This document shows positions 16,013 through 24,764 of a stretch of DNA of 64,000 nt, in pieces. The notes beneath the pieces are model-generated. The model did not search any database, had not been told where the DNA came from, and saw only the letters and a program-made list of their open reading frames with translations. A program made the position numbers and the translations under genes. Source of the DNA: Eleftheria terrae (GTDB lineage: Bacteria > Pseudomonadota > Gammaproteobacteria > Burkholderiales > Burkholderiaceae_C); contig NZ_CP106951.1 of NCBI RefSeq assembly GCF_030419005.1, forward strand, positions 1,488,001-1,552,000, in the 5' to 3' direction. The first letter of the stretch is position 1; every line of letters begins with the position of its first letter.

Positions 16013-18613
16013 TCAGGCCGTCTCGAGCACCGCCGGCTCGGTGGCGGCTTGGCGGCAGCGGGCCTCGATGTGGGCCAGCGCCTCCTCGATCTGGTCGATC
16101 AGGACCAGGCAGAGATCGCCCGGCTGCAGGCGCTGCAGTGCCGTGTCGATGGCGAGGAACTCGCCCCGCACCTCGTCCACCCGCCGGGTGCGGCGGGCGC
16201 CCTGCAGGCCCTGGCGCAGCAGCGCCAGCACCTCGCCGTCGGCACGGCCACGCTGGCATTGGTCCTGGTAGAGCAGCACGTCGTCGAAGGCAGTGCCGAG
16301 GATTTCGGTCTGCTGGCGGATGTCCTCATCGCGTCGGTCGCCGGCGCCGCTGATGACCACCGAGCGGCGGCGCGCGGGCAGGGCCTCGACCGCGCGCACC
16401 AGGGCGGCGATGGCATCGGGGTTGTGGCCGTAGTCGGCGATCACGGTGGCGCCGCGGTGCTCGAACAGGTTGAAGCGGCCGGGCACGCTGCCGGCATCGC
16501 TGACGAAGCCGCGCAGGGCGCGGGCGATGATGTCCCAGTCGACGTCCAGCGCCCAGGCCGCCGCCACGGCGGCCATCGCGTTCTCGACCTGGAAGCCGAT
16601 GCTGCCGTTGCGCGTCAGCGGCACCTGCGACAGCGGGAGGCGATGCTCGTGGCGCCCTTCGGCCGCGACGATGGCGCCCCCCTCCACATAGACCACCCGC
16701 CCGCCGGTCGCCCGGTGTGCGGCCATCACCGGCACCTGCGCGTCGCTGGCGAAGAAGGTCACGCGGCCGGGGCAGCTCGACGCCATGGCAGCCACCATCG
16801 GATCGGCGGCATTGAGCACGGCCATGCCGTCCGGTGCGACGTTCTGCACGATGACGCGCTTGAGCACCGCCAGGTCTTCCACCGTGGTGATGTAGTTCAG
16901 GCCCAGGTGGTCGCCGCTGCCGATGTTGGTCACCACTGCCACCTGGCAGCGGTCGAAGGCCAGGCCTTCGCGCAGCATGCCGCCACGCGCGGTCTCGAAC
17001 ACCGCCGCGTCCACGTCGGGGTGCATCAGCACGCTGCGGGCGCTGCGCGGGCCGCTGCAATCGCCGGTGTCGATGCGCTGGCCGGCGATGTAGACACCGT
17101 CGGTGTTGGTCATGCCCACCCTCAGGCCCTGCTCGGCCAGGATGTGGGCGGCCAGCCGCACGGTGGTGGTCTTGCCATTGGTGCCGGTGACGGCCACCAC
17201 CGGAATGCGGCCGTTGTCCTGGCCGGCATACATGTCGGCCACGATGGCTTCGCCCACCGCGCGGCCCTTGCCGTAGGACGGGCTCAGGTGCATGCGCAGG
17301 CCGGGCGCGGCATTGACCTCCACCACACCGCCATGCTGCGCCTCCAGCGGCTTGTGGACGGTCTCGCACACCACGTCGACGCCACAGATGTCCAGGCCGA
17401 TCATCTGTGCAGCGGCCACTGCGCGCGCGGCGACCTCGGGATGCACGTCATCGGTGACGTCGGTGGCGGTGCCGCCGGTGCTCAGGTTGGCGTTGTTGCG
17501 CAGCACCACCCGCTTGCCCTTGGGCGGCACCGACTCGGGCGTGTAGCCCTGCGCGGCCAGCCGCGTGCGGGCGATGTCGTCGATGCGCATGCGCGTCAGC
17601 GAGGTGGCATGGCCGTCACCCCGGCGCGGGTCGCGGTTGACTTCGTCCACCAGCTCGGCGATGGTGCGACGGCCGTCGCCGATCACGTGCGGCGGGTCGC
17701 GGCGGGCCGCGGCCACCAGCTTGTCGCCCACCACCAGCAGGCGGAAGTCGTGGCCGGGGATGAAGCGCTCGACCATCACGTCGGAGCTGATCTCGCAGGC
17801 CGCCTCATAGGCACGCTGCAGGTGCTCGCGGGTCTCGATGTTGACGGTGACGCCCTTGCCCTGGTTGCCATCACGCGGCTTGACCACCACCGGCAGGCCG
17901 ATCTCCTGGGCCGCGGCCCACGCATCGTCGGCATCGGACACCGGACGGCCCAGCGGCACCGGCACGCCGGCGGCCAGCAGCAGCTTCTTGGTCAGCTCCT
18001 TGTCCTGGGCGATGGATTCGGCGATGGCGCTGGTGCGGTCCATCTCGGCCGCCTGGATGCGCCGCTGCTTGCTGCCCCAGCCGAACTGCACCAGGCTGCC
18101 GCGCGTCAGGCGGCGATAGGGAATCCCGCGGGCCACCGCGGCCTGCACGATGGAGCCGGTGCTCGGGCCCAGGCGCTCGTCCTCGTCCAGCTCGCGCAGG
18201 CGGGCCAGCGCAGCGGCCAGGTCGAACGGGGTGTCCTCGACGGCCGAGCGGCACAGCGCCTCGGCCAGCTCGAAGGCCAGCCGGCCGACCGCTTCCTCGC
18301 TGTACTCGACCACCACCTGGAACACGCCGGGCTCCACGGTGGCCGTGGTGCGGCTGAAGCTCACGGCACAGCCGGCCTGAGCCTGCAGGCGCAGGGCCGC
18401 CAGCTCCAGGGCCTGGGCCATCGAGACCGGCTGCAGATGCCCACTCGGGCGCAGCTCGCCGATCTCGGGAAAGCGGGCGCGCAGCCGGGCCTCGACGCCA
18501 TTCAGGCGGTCGAGCGCGCATTCGGCTTCGCTGCAGGAGACGATCGCTTCGATTGCGGTGCGGCGGCTCCAGAGATTCGGGCCACGGAGCGCACGGAGTC
18601 GGGAAACGTCCAT
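16013..18613 (-). CDS. cphA: cyanophycin synthetase
   Basis: 866 residues from the ATG at 18613 (GAGGA ribosome site). Makes the Asp backbone/Arg side-chain polymer multi-L-arginyl-poly-L-aspartate from Asp, Arg and ATP. Domains: N-domain 1-155, ATP-grasp about 160-460 ([42 protein letters not shown]), and a Mur-ligase-like domain from 470 with P-loop GTNGKTT (K481) followed by [25 protein letters not shown] and [19 protein letters not shown]. Both ATP sites are intact, so Asp and Arg addition should both work. It is 38 nt downstream of cphA' and evidently co-transcribed. The polymer is a cytoplasmic nitrogen/carbon store. Confidence 0.96.
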   Translation of the reverse strand: MDVSRLRALRGPNLWSRRTAIEAIVSCSEAECALDRLNGVEARLRARFPEIGELRPSGHLQPVSMAQALELAALRLQAQAGCAVSFSRTTATVEPGVFQVVVEYSEEAVGRLAFELAEALCRSAVEDTPFDLAAALARLRELDEDERLGPSTGSIVQAAVARGIPYRRLTRGSLVQFGWGSKQRRIQAAEMDRTSAIAESIAQDKELTKKLLLAAGVPVPLGRPVSDADDAWAAAQEIGLPVVVKPRDGNQGKGVTVNIETREHLQRAYEAACEISSDVMVERFIPGHDFRLLVVGDKLVAAARRDPPHVIGDGRRTIAELVDEVNRDPRRGDGHATSLTRMRIDDIARTRLAAQGYTPESVPPKGKRVVLRNNANLSTGGTATDVTDDVHPEVAARAVAAAQMIGLDICGVDVVCETVHKPLEAQHGGVVEVNAAPGLRMHLSPSYGKGRAVGEAIVADMYAGQDNGRIPVVAVTGTNGKTTTVRLAAHILAEQGLRVGMTNTDGVYIAGQRIDTGDCSGPRSARSVLMHPDVDAAVFETARGGMLREGLAFDRCQVAVVTNIGSGDHLGLNYITTVEDLAVLKRVIVQNVAPDGMAVLNAADPMVAAMASSCPGRVTFFASDAQVPVMAAHRATGGRVVYVEGGAIVAAEGRHEHRLPLSQVPLTRNGSIGFQVENAMAAVAAAWALDVDWDIIARALRGFVSDAGSVPGRFNLFEHRGATVIADYGHNPDAIAALVRAVEALPARRRSVVISGAGDRRDEDIRQQTEILGTAFDDVLLYQDQCQRGRADGEVLALLRQGLQGARRTRRVDEVRGEFLAIDTALQRLQPGDLCLVLIDQIEEALAHIEARCRQAATEPAVLETA

Positions 18614-18651
18614 CGTTGTTGTCCTCGTCAATCAGAAAGGGGCGCCGCGTC

Positions 18652-20859
18652 TCAGCGCGAGGCGGCCCGGGTGCCGCGCGTGCCGGCGTCCAGCGAAGCG
18701 GTGCGGGTCGGGTCGAAGGTGCCGGCACCGGCACGGATCAGCTCCGGCGCCAGGCCCAGGGCCCAGGCGGCGCCGACAGCGGCCAGCAGGCTCTCGACGG
18801 CCACCGGCGACTGGCCGGCGCGGGCCGCGGGGAAGGCGTCGAGCCCGCCCAGCAGCTGTTCGTCGGCGCCATGCGCCAGCACCACCTGGGTGCCGCGCAG
18901 GAAGACCGCGCGGCCACCGGCGGCCCGGTGCTCGGCCAGCGCCGGCAGCTCGGCGTCGAGGCCGTAGAACAGCACCTCGCCGTCGCACAGCGGCGCCATC
19001 TCGGCCACCAGCGGGTCATCGGCATTGAGCACCGCGGTGCCTTCGGGCAGCACCACATCCACCTGGGTGCGCAAGACGTTGAAGACCTGGCGCGGCTCGT
19101 TGACGTGGTAGGCCGCCAGCGCCTCGGCGCCGCTCACGTCGGTGACCACGCCGACCTGGCAGCGGTCATAGGCCAGGCCGTGTGTCAGGATGGTTTCGGC
19201 ACCGTTCTCGATCACCGCAGCCTCGATGCGGCGGTTCATCAGCACGCGCTGCCCGGCGGCCCAGGTGGCGCTCGGGCGGGCGTCGACCTGGCGCCGCTCC
19301 AGGTAGAGGCCGTCGCTGCAGGCCAGGCCCACCGGCTTGCCGTCCAGGTGCAGCAGCCAGGCCACCAGGCGGCCGACCAGTGCGGTGCCGCCGCTGCCGG
19401 CGATGCCCACCACCGGCACGCGGCCGCTGTCGCCCTGCGGGAACAGGTGCTCGACGATGGCCCGGCCGACCGGCCGCGGCGCGCCGTCCACCGGCTTCAG
19501 GTGCATCAGCAGGCCGGGGCCGGCGTTGACCTCGACGATGGCGCCCTGCTGCTCGGCCAGCGGGCGCGAGATGTCCTCGGCCACCAGGTCGACGCCGGCA
19601 ATGTCCAGCCCCACGATGCGCGCGGCCAGCGAGGCAGCGGCCGCCACCTGGGGATGCACGGCGTCCGTCACGTCAAAGGCGACGTTGCCGTTGCGCTGGA
19701 TGAGCACCCGCTGACCGGCAGCCGGCACCGAGCCGGGCTGCAGGCCCTGGCGCTGCAGCTCCAGCACCACCGCCGGGTCTTCGTCGACCAGGATCTTGTT
19801 GAGCGGGAAGTCCTCGGTCAGGCCGCGGCGCGGGTCGGCATTGAGCTGGCGCTCGATCAGCTCGATCACGTTGCAGCGGCCGTCGCCCACCACCCAGGCG
19901 GCCTCGCCGCGGGCGGCGGCCACCACCTGGCCGCCCACCACCAGCAGGCGGTGCTCGTTGCCGGGGATGAAGCGCTCGACCAGCACCTCGCTGCCTTCCT
20001 GCTCGGCCAGCGCGAAGGCCGCCTCGACGTCCTCGCGGCTGCGCAGCTCCAGCGACACGCCGCGGCCATGGTTGGCGTCCGACGGCTTGACCACCACCGG
20101 CAGCCCGATGTCCTGCGCCGCGTCCCAGGCGTCCTGCGCGCTCTCGACCACGCGGCCTTCGGGCACCGGCACGCCGCAGGTGGCCAACAGGCTCTTGGTG
20201 AGGTCCTTGTCGCCCGACACGCTCTCGCCGATGGCGCTGGTGCGGTCGGTCTCGGCCGTCCAGATGCGGCGCTGGCGGGCACCGTAGCCCAGCTGCACCA
20301 GGTTGCCCTCGGTCAGCCGGATGGCGGGGATGCGGCGCTCGGCCGCCGCATCGACGATGCAGGCGGTGCTCGGGCCCAGGCACAGCGAGTCGACCATGGC
20401 GCGCAGCATCGCCAGCGTGGCCGGCAGGTCGTAGGGCCGGTCGTCCATCGCAGCCAGCACCAGCTCGCGCGCGGCCGCCAGCGCGGCGCGGCCGACCTGC
20501 TCGTTGCGGGCGCGGAAGGCCACCTTGTAGACACCCCGCACGCCGGTCTCGCGGGCCTTGCCGAAGCCGGCCTGGCTGCCGGCCAGGTTCTGCAGCTCGA
20601 TGGCCACATGCTCCAGGATGTGCGCCGGCCAGGTGCCTTCGCGCAGCCGCAGCACGAAGCCGCCGGGCTCGCCGACGCCACAGCGGTGCTCGGCCAGCGA
20701 GGGCAGCCACGCCACCAGCCGGTCCACGAAGCCGGGAATGGTGTTGGACGGCTGCTCCTCCAGCTCGCCAATGTCGACCCAAGCTTCCAGCACGGGTCGG
20801 TAAGTCCACAGGTTGGGGCCGTCGAGGTAGGCCGTTCGCAGGATCTTGATGTCGCGCAT
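18652..20859 (-). CDS. cphA': cyanophycin synthetase paralogue CphA' with degenerate Mur-ligase P-loop
   Basis: 735 residues from the ATG at 20859. Same layout as CphA: N-domain (ILRTAYLDGPNLW), ATP-grasp (VVVKPSDANHGRGVSLE; IAGVDLVAEDI; VEVNAGPGLLMHLKP) and a Mur-ligase-like part that ends about 130 residues early. The P-loop reads GSGGTAL (residues 488-494) where CphA has GTNGKTT, so the phosphate-binding Lys is Thr492. The ATP-grasp half appears active and the Mur-ligase half probably not. Paired cphA/cphA' genes are known in Burkholderiales. First gene of the operon. Confidence 0.9.
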   Translation of the reverse strand: MRDIKILRTAYLDGPNLWTYRPVLEAWVDIGELEEQPSNTIPGFVDRLVAWLPSLAEHRCGVGEPGGFVLRLREGTWPAHILEHVAIELQNLAGSQAGFGKARETGVRGVYKVAFRARNEQVGRAALAAARELVLAAMDDRPYDLPATLAMLRAMVDSLCLGPSTACIVDAAAERRIPAIRLTEGNLVQLGYGARQRRIWTAETDRTSAIGESVSGDKDLTKSLLATCGVPVPEGRVVESAQDAWDAAQDIGLPVVVKPSDANHGRGVSLELRSREDVEAAFALAEQEGSEVLVERFIPGNEHRLLVVGGQVVAAARGEAAWVVGDGRCNVIELIERQLNADPRRGLTEDFPLNKILVDEDPAVVLELQRQGLQPGSVPAAGQRVLIQRNGNVAFDVTDAVHPQVAAAASLAARIVGLDIAGVDLVAEDISRPLAEQQGAIVEVNAGPGLLMHLKPVDGAPRPVGRAIVEHLFPQGDSGRVPVVGIAGSGGTALVGRLVAWLLHLDGKPVGLACSDGLYLERRQVDARPSATWAAGQRVLMNRRIEAAVIENGAETILTHGLAYDRCQVGVVTDVSGAEALAAYHVNEPRQVFNVLRTQVDVVLPEGTAVLNADDPLVAEMAPLCDGEVLFYGLDAELPALAEHRAAGGRAVFLRGTQVVLAHGADEQLLGGLDAFPAARAGQSPVAVESLLAAVGAAWALGLAPELIRAGAGTFDPTRTASLDAGTRGTRAASR

Positions 20860-20892
20860 GCGTGTGTCCCCGCCGCCGCCGCAGCACAGCCC

Positions 20893-20945
20893 GGCAAGCA
20901 GGGGTTTGCTATGAATTACATAAATGTTCACACCTGAAGCAGGTG
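20893..20945. promoter_or_regulatory. divergent control region between cphA' and the ABC transporter gene
   Basis: An AT-rich island (about 20904-20930) in otherwise GC-rich DNA, next to a perfect inverted repeat CACCTG-AAG-CAGGTG at 20931-20945. Placed 34-86 bases upstream of cphA', it probably holds that promoter and a regulator site that may control both directions. No clean -35/-10 pair could be fixed. Confidence 0.4.
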
Positions 20946-21095
20946 CGAAGGAGAAAGTTGGCCGCCGCTGTCAACCGGCCGGGGGCTCCATGCGTGAGGC
21001 ACGGGTTCGCCTTGCCCGGCCTTCGCCGGTGCCTGGCACGAAGACGTGAATTCCGCACGAAGGCGGCCACGTCTTGCCGAGACGCACAGGACTCA

Positions 21096-23381
21096 ATGAC
21101 ACATCGACCCTCCAACACCACTCTCTCCGCCGGCGTTCGGCCGGTCCGACAGCCGGCGGATCTGGAATCCGTCCTGGCCGAAGGGGAGAACGTTCTGGCT
21201 CGGCTGGAGGTTGACCTCGACGAGCAACTTACCTTCGGACACGGGCAAATTGCACTGACTTCGCGCCGCCTGCTGGCCCGCCAGCCGGGCGAGGACTGGC
21301 AAAGTTGGCCCTTGCACCTCGGCCTGAGCCTGCAGCACCAGGACCATGCCGGCGTCGGCCGCCTGGAGCTGCACGACAGCCAGGCGCGCCTGGCCTGCTG
21401 GCGCTACACGCTGCGCCACCATGCCGAAGCGCTGCAGCTGATCGACCGCTTCGAGGCCCAGCTGGCCGGCCTGGCCTGCGGCACCCCACCCGACGAGGCG
21501 ACGCAGGATGCCTGCTGCCCCAGCTGCAAGGCCCCCCTGGAGCCCGACGAGGACGAGTGCAGCGTGTGCCACCGCGAGACGCAGCCGCCGCCGTCGACCT
21601 GGACGCTGCTCAGGCTGTGGCGTTTCGCACGCCCCTACCGGGGCCAGCTGGCCGCCGGCTTCGCACTGACGCTCGGCTCCACCGGCGCCACGCTGGTGCC
21701 GCCCTACCTGACGATGCCGCTGATCGACAAGGTGCTGATCCCCTACCAGAACGGCCAGCCCATCGACACGCCGCGGGTGCTCATGTACCTGGGCGGGCTG
21801 CTGGCAGCGGCGCTGCTGGCCTGGTCGCTCGGCTGGGCGCGCACCTACATCCTGGCGCTGGTGAGCGAGCGCATCGGCTCGGACCTGCGCACCACCACGT
21901 ATGAGCACCTGCTCAAGCTCTCGCTGGAGTACTTCGGCGGCAAGCGCACCGGCGACCTGATGGCGCGCATCGGCAGCGAGACCGACCGCATCTGCGTCTT
22001 CCTGTCGCTGCACCTGCTCGACTTCGCCACCGACGTGCTGATGATCGTCATGACGGCGGCCATCCTGTTCTCGATCAATCCCTGGCTGGCCCTGGCCACG
22101 CTGCTGCCGCTGCCCTTCATCGCCTGGCTGATCCATGTGGTGCGCGACAAGCTGCGCACCGGCTTCGAGAAGATCGACCGCGTCTGGTCGGAGGTCACCA
22201 ACGTGCTGGCCGACACCATCCCCGGCATCCGCGTGGTCAAGGCCTTCGCGCAGGAGCAGCGCGAAGCCACCCGATTCCGCGAGGCCAACCGGCACAACCT
22301 GGCGGTCAATGACCGGCTCAACAAGGTCTGGTCGCTGTTCTCGCCCACCGTGTCGTTTCTCACGGAAGTGGGCCTGCTGGTGGTCTGGGGCTTCGGCATC
22401 TGGCTGGTCTCGCGCGGGCAGATCACGGTGGGCGTGCTGACGGCCTTCCTGGCCTACATCAGCCGCTTCTACACCCGCCTGGACTCGATGAGCCGCATCG
22501 TCTCGGTGACGCAGAAGGCGGCCGCCGGCGCCAAGCGCATCTTCGACATCCTAGACCATGTCTCGAGCGTGCCGGAACCGCTGCGCCCGGTGGAGCCGGG
22601 CAGCCTGAGCGGGCGCATCGAGATCCGCGAGGTCGGCTTCCGCTACGGCAGCCGCCACGTCATCCGCGGGCTGGACCTCAACATCGCGCCGGGCGAGATG
22701 ATCGGCCTGGTGGGCCACAGCGGCTCCGGCAAGAGCACGCTGGTGAACCTGATCTGCCGCTTCTACGACGTTAGCGAGGGCTCGATCCGGGTCGACGGCG
22801 TCGACCTGCGCTCGATGCCGGTGGCCAGCTATCGCCGCCACATCGGCCTGGTGCTGCAGGAGCCCTTCCTGTTCTTCGGCACCATTGCCGAGAACATCGC
22901 CTATGGCAAGCCCGGCGCCACGCGCGAGGAGATCGTGGCGGCGGCCCGCGCGGCCCATGCGCACGAGTTCATCCTGCGCCTGCCGCTCGGCTACGACTCG
23001 CTGGTGGGCGAGCGTGGCCAGGGCCTGTCGGGCGGCGAACGCCAGCGCATCTCGATCGCGCGCGCGCTGCTGATCGACCCGGCCATCCTGATCCTCGACG
23101 AGGCCACCTCGGCGGTGGACACCGAGACGGAAAAGGAGATCCAGGCGGCACTCGACAACCTGGTGCGCGGCCGCACCACCATTGCCATCGCCCACCGGCT
23201 CAGCACGCTGCGCCAGGCCGACCGCCTGGTGGTGATGGACCGCGGCCAGATCGTCGAAGTGGGTCCGCACGACGCCCTGATGGCGCACCGTGGCGCCTAC
23301 TGGCGCCTGCATGAAGCGCAGGCCGCCAGCGCGGCCGAAGTGGCCGCCGGCCCCGCGCCCGACACCCGCGACGCCGCATGA
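21096..23381 (+). CDS. cyanophycin-locus ABC exporter with N-terminal zinc ribbon
   Basis: 761-residue half-transporter (permease plus ATPase in one chain) from the ATG at 21096 with AGGA upstream. Residues 1-135 are a soluble domain (VLAEGENVLARLEVDLDEQL; IALTSRRLLA). A zinc ribbon follows (C141-x2-C144, C155-x2-C158), then an ABC_membrane region of six helices (about 180-470) and an ATPase with Walker A GHSGSGKST, Q-loop VLQEPFLFF, signature LSGGERQR, Walker B ILILDEATSAVD and H-loop IAHRLS. Genes of this type recur beside cphA/cphA' and DUF1854 in betaproteobacteria. The substrate is unknown; an amino acid or peptide linked to cyanophycin is inference only. Confidence 0.9.
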   Translation: MTHRPSNTTLSAGVRPVRQPADLESVLAEGENVLARLEVDLDEQLTFGHGQIALTSRRLLARQPGEDWQSWPLHLGLSLQHQDHAGVGRLELHDSQARLACWRYTLRHHAEALQLIDRFEAQLAGLACGTPPDEATQDACCPSCKAPLEPDEDECSVCHRETQPPPSTWTLLRLWRFARPYRGQLAAGFALTLGSTGATLVPPYLTMPLIDKVLIPYQNGQPIDTPRVLMYLGGLLAAALLAWSLGWARTYILALVSERIGSDLRTTTYEHLLKLSLEYFGGKRTGDLMARIGSETDRICVFLSLHLLDFATDVLMIVMTAAILFSINPWLALATLLPLPFIAWLIHVVRDKLRTGFEKIDRVWSEVTNVLADTIPGIRVVKAFAQEQREATRFREANRHNLAVNDRLNKVWSLFSPTVSFLTEVGLLVVWGFGIWLVSRGQITVGVLTAFLAYISRFYTRLDSMSRIVSVTQKAAAGAKRIFDILDHVSSVPEPLRPVEPGSLSGRIEIREVGFRYGSRHVIRGLDLNIAPGEMIGLVGHSGSGKSTLVNLICRFYDVSEGSIRVDGVDLRSMPVASYRRHIGLVLQEPFLFFGTIAENIAYGKPGATREEIVAAARAAHAHEFILRLPLGYDSLVGERGQGLSGGERQRISIARALLIDPAILILDEATSAVDTETEKEIQAALDNLVRGRTTIAIAHRLSTLRQADRLVVMDRGQIVEVGPHDALMAHRGAYWRLHEAQAASAAEVAAGPAPDTRDAA

Positions 23382-23392
23382 GGAGCTCCGCC

Positions 23393-23869
23393 ATGACCGA
23401 CCGTTTCGACTTCATGCTCAGCCGCAATGCCTTCGGCCGCCTGGTCTACACCGCTGCCGACGGCACCGCCTGCGAGGGCGTGACGCCGGTGCGTGCCTTT
23501 CCGGTGGCAGCGCCCGAGCACGGCATCTCGCTGGTCGGTGGCGACGGCCGCGAACTGGCCTGGATCGACACCCTGGACGCACTGCCGGCCGAGATGCAGG
23601 CGCTGCTGCGCGAGGAGCTGGCCGCGCGCGAGTTCTTCCCCGAGATCCGGCGGCTGCAGACGGTCTCGGGCTTCACCACGCCCAGCACCTGGGAGGTCGA
23701 GACCGACCGGGGTGCCACCCGGCTGGTGCTCAAGGGTGAGGAAGACATCCGCCGCCTCGGCCAGGGCGCGGTGATGATCACCGACAGCCACGGCCTGCAG
23801 TTCCTCATCCGCGATCTCAGCGCGCTGGACAAGCACAGCCGACGCCTGCTCGACCGCTTCCTGACCTGA
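23393..23869 (+). CDS. DUF1854 protein of the cyanophycin locus
   Basis: 158-residue soluble protein: FDFMLSRNAFGRLVYT, VTPVRAFPVAAPEHGISLV, then AAREFFPEIRRLQTVSGFTT, TPSTWEVETDRGATRLVLKG and ITDSHGLQFLIRDLSALDK. This is the DUF1854 pattern seen next to cyanophycin genes. The ATG at 23393 has GAGGAGCT seven bases upstream; an alternative ATG at 23378 overlaps the transporter stop (ATGA), so translation is coupled either way. No catalytic motif is known. It probably acts with the ABC transporter. Confidence 0.88.
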   Translation: MTDRFDFMLSRNAFGRLVYTAADGTACEGVTPVRAFPVAAPEHGISLVGGDGRELAWIDTLDALPAEMQALLREELAAREFFPEIRRLQTVSGFTTPSTWEVETDRGATRLVLKGEEDIRRLGQGAVMITDSHGLQFLIRDLSALDKHSRRLLDRFLT

Positions 23870-23907
23870 GCGGCCGCCCCCCTCGGCGGCGCCTGCCACT
23901 TCCTGAT

Positions 23908-23922
23908 CCCCCTGCTTGGGGG
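23908..23922 (+). terminator. G/C hairpin after the DUF1854 gene
   Basis: CCCCC-TGCTT-GGGGG, 39 bases after the DUF1854 stop and immediately before a strong promoter. There is no T-run. It may separate the cyanophycin transporter transcript from the flotillin locus. Confidence 0.35.
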
Positions 23923-23924
23923 CG

Positions 23925-23953
23925 TTGACACGTCCTGTGACCACTTCTATTCT
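23925..23953 (+). promoter_or_regulatory. near-consensus sigma-70 promoter of the flotillin locus
   Basis: TTGACA (23925-23930), exactly 17 bases, then TATTCT (23948-23953). The -35 box is perfect and the -10 matches four of six bases including the invariant first T, second A and last T. A transcript from about 23960 would have a 90-base leader before the yqiJ-like gene. It is the best promoter seen in the window. Confidence 0.75.
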
Positions 23954-24053
23954 GCCCCGCGCAGAAGCGGTGCAGTCACGGGAGTCCGTGCCGCATCGCC
24001 ACCACAACAAGAACGACGGTTCAGGCGGCGCATCCGCGCTTCGAGAGGGAGTC

Positions 24054-24704
24054 ATGGGCAGTTTTGTGGCCGCGGCGGTGGCTTATCCCACCGCGATCTA
24101 TTCGACGCTGCTCGGGGTCGTGCTGGTGTACTGGCTGCTGGCCATCGTCGGGCTGGTGGACATCGAAGCCGACGGCCTGAACGTCGAGGTCGGCCATCCC
24201 GTCGACGGCGAGCTGCCCGAGCTGGGCGCGGCAGCGAGCTTCATGGCCGCCCTGGGCCTGGCCGGGGTACCGATGTCGCTGAGCGCCAGCCTGCTGGTGC
24301 TGTTCGGCTGGATGTTCTCCTGCCTGGCCGGCATGTGGCTGCTGCCGCTGGTGCCGGCTGGCGGGTTGCAGCTGCTGGCCGGCAGCGGCGTCTTGCTCGG
24401 CAGCGCACTGCTGGCGCTGCCGCCGGCGTGGCTGTCGATCCGGCCGCTGCGCAGCCTGTTCACCACGCCCGAGGCGGCCCGCCATGTGTCCCTCGTCGGC
24501 ACGCTGTGCACCGTGCGCACCCTGGCGGTCGACGATCGACACGGCCAGGCCGAGGTCGAGACCGGCGGCGCGGTGGCCCTCATCAATGTGCGGGCCGGCG
24601 TGCCCAACTCCCTGACGCGCGGCTCGGTCGCCCGCATCCTGCACTACGACGTGCGGCTCGACCGCTACGACATCCGCCCCGAAATCCAGCTGCGCAAGAG
24701 CTGA
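24054..24704 (+). CDS. yqiJ: YqiJ-like membrane protein with OB-fold (NfeD-like) domain
   Basis: 216 residues from the ATG at 24054 (GAGGGAG ribosome site). Three to four hydrophobic helices (about 8-35, 70-90, 93-115, 118-135) precede a C-terminal beta-rich OB-fold domain (GTLCTVRTLAVDDRHGQAEVE to ARILHYDVRLDRYDIRP). YqiJ/NfeD proteins are regular partners of flotillins. The gene lies 60 nt upstream of the flotillin gene and is first in the transcript from the promoter at 23925. Confidence 0.85.
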   Translation: MGSFVAAAVAYPTAIYSTLLGVVLVYWLLAIVGLVDIEADGLNVEVGHPVDGELPELGAAASFMAALGLAGVPMSLSASLLVLFGWMFSCLAGMWLLPLVPAGGLQLLAGSGVLLGSALLALPPAWLSIRPLRSLFTTPEAARHVSLVGTLCTVRTLAVDDRHGQAEVETGGAVALINVRAGVPNSLTRGSVARILHYDVRLDRYDIRPEIQLRKS

Positions 24705-24764
24705 GACCCGAGCGCTGCGCTTGCCTCCCCCTTCCCTGCCCCACCCTAGTCCCGAGAGGAACCC

